Shown here in pieces: positions 63,827 to 64,000 of a stretch of 64,000 nt of DNA. The DNA is taken from positions 702,758 through 766,757 of the forward strand of contig NZ_JABBGK010000002.1 in assembly GCF_012927355.1 (NCBI RefSeq). The letters run 5' to 3'. The position numbers and the translations under genes were made by a program. This DNA comes from Rhizobium terricola. GTDB lineage: Bacteria > Pseudomonadota > Alphaproteobacteria > Rhizobiales > Rhizobiaceae. The notes under the pieces were generated by a model. It was not told where the DNA came from. It did no database searches and saw nothing but the letters and a program-made list of their open reading frames with translations. Numbering within the stretch: the first letter of the stretch is position 1; every line of letters starts with the position of its first letter.

Positions 63827-64000
63827 TCACGCGGCCGCGGACAGCCGATCCGTGGCGATGCGATAGGAGATCGCCTCCGCCAGATGGATACGGCCGAGCA
63901 GGGCCGCACCGTCAAGATCGGCGAGCGTACGCGCCACCTTCAGCACCCGATGATAACCGCGGGCGGAAAACCGGAACTTCTCGGCGGCATCCCGCAACAG
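63827..64000 (-). CDS. comM: Mg-chelatase-family ATPase ComM/YifB (3' end only)
   Basis: The last 57 codons before the stop at 63827 read LLRDAAEKFRFSARGYHRVL, KVARTLADLDGAALLGRIHL and AEAISYRIATDRLSAAA. FSARGYHRVLKVARTIADL is the C-terminal lid signature of ComM/YifB AAA+ proteins, which act as branch-migration helicases in natural transformation. The rest lies beyond the window. The 209 bp between the cysK terminator and this stop are GC-rich and show no gene or repeat. Confidence 0.85.
   Translation of the reverse strand: MLRDAAEKFRFSARGYHRVLKVARTLADLDGAALLGRIHLAEAISYRIATDRLSAAA

Noticed and set aside
1..64000. tRNA genes, CRISPR arrays, insertion sequences or prophage
   Set aside because: I looked for T-loop sequences, regularly spaced repeats, transposases and integrases in the gaps and genes and saw none.

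Overview
The window is ordinary-looking chromosome from an alphaproteobacterium of the order Hyphomicrobiales, most likely family Rhizobiaceae. The pointers are the high-GC coding bias, the alphaproteobacterial Mur/Fur protein that lacks the usual CxxC, ornithine-lipid genes olsA and olsB, a malic enzyme with a phosphotransacetylase-like tail next to olsB (the tme-olsB neighbourhood known from Sinorhizobium meliloti), HWE/HisKA_2-type signalling, and dnaA apart from any recognisable oriC. I see no tRNA, rRNA, CRISPR array, insertion sequence, phage gene or integrase. Coding density is about 93 percent.

Layout. 1-6036: minus-strand run miaB (cut by the window edge), olsA, mur, rimI, tsaB, a Nfu-type Fe-S scaffold, a UspA protein and trpS. 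6340-14016: a secreted M15-like protein, then murJ-glnD and mutS. 14130-19245: tme, a LysR regulator, a small conserved-looking protein, olsB behind a candidate PHO box, and lspA. 19242-22112: two RNA methyltransferases, a LapA-domain protein and ihfB. 22459-27601: the classic lptC-lptA-lptB-rpoN-hpf-ptsN cluster. 27682-34582: grpE and hrcA facing rph-VOC-rdgB-hemW-methyltransferase and a desaturase. 34564-39931: a PhnD-like protein and dnaA, an 854-bp non-coding region, rpsT, an enoyl-CoA hydratase and mutM. 40071-47156: ubiE-ubiB, a three-gene CHASE3 kinase/receiver/receiver-kinase cassette, coaBC and a YjbR protein. 47170-52753: glutamine amidotransferase, pirin, GST, an uncharacterised CxxC membrane protein, and a convergent pair of Ldh2-family reductase and DapA-family aldolase. 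52951-55962: the thiM-thiE-thiD-SDR operon behind a TPP riboswitch. 56300-64000: HAD phosphatase, prfC, dut, Lrp, an EamA/NIPSNAP pair, two divergent LysE exporters, cysK and the 3' end of comM/yifB.

How it fits together. Most genes are housekeeping: translation and tRNA modification, envelope biogenesis (LptABC, LspA, MurJ), nitrogen and PTS regulation (GlnD, RpoN, PtsN), genome maintenance (MutS, MutM, DnaA, Dut, RdgB) and cofactors (CoaBC, HemW, UbiEB, ThiMED). Many genes are translationally coupled by ATGA or GTGA overlaps. The signals most worth a second look are regulatory and were read directly from the DNA: a cluster of five GANTC (CcrM) sites plus an 18-bp near-palindrome in the dnaA upstream region; a PHO-box-like direct repeat before olsB; a thi-box riboswitch followed by a hairpin that buries the thiM ribosome binding site; perfect inverted repeats before the DapA-like gene, the Ldh2 gene, hpf and between the LysE genes; and a LysR box between the regulator and a 63-residue protein. 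I did not find a clearly new multi-gene system. The best candidates for undescribed function are the three-gene signalling cassette, the CxxC membrane protein, the 63-residue protein, and a signal-less PhnD-like protein behind dnaA.
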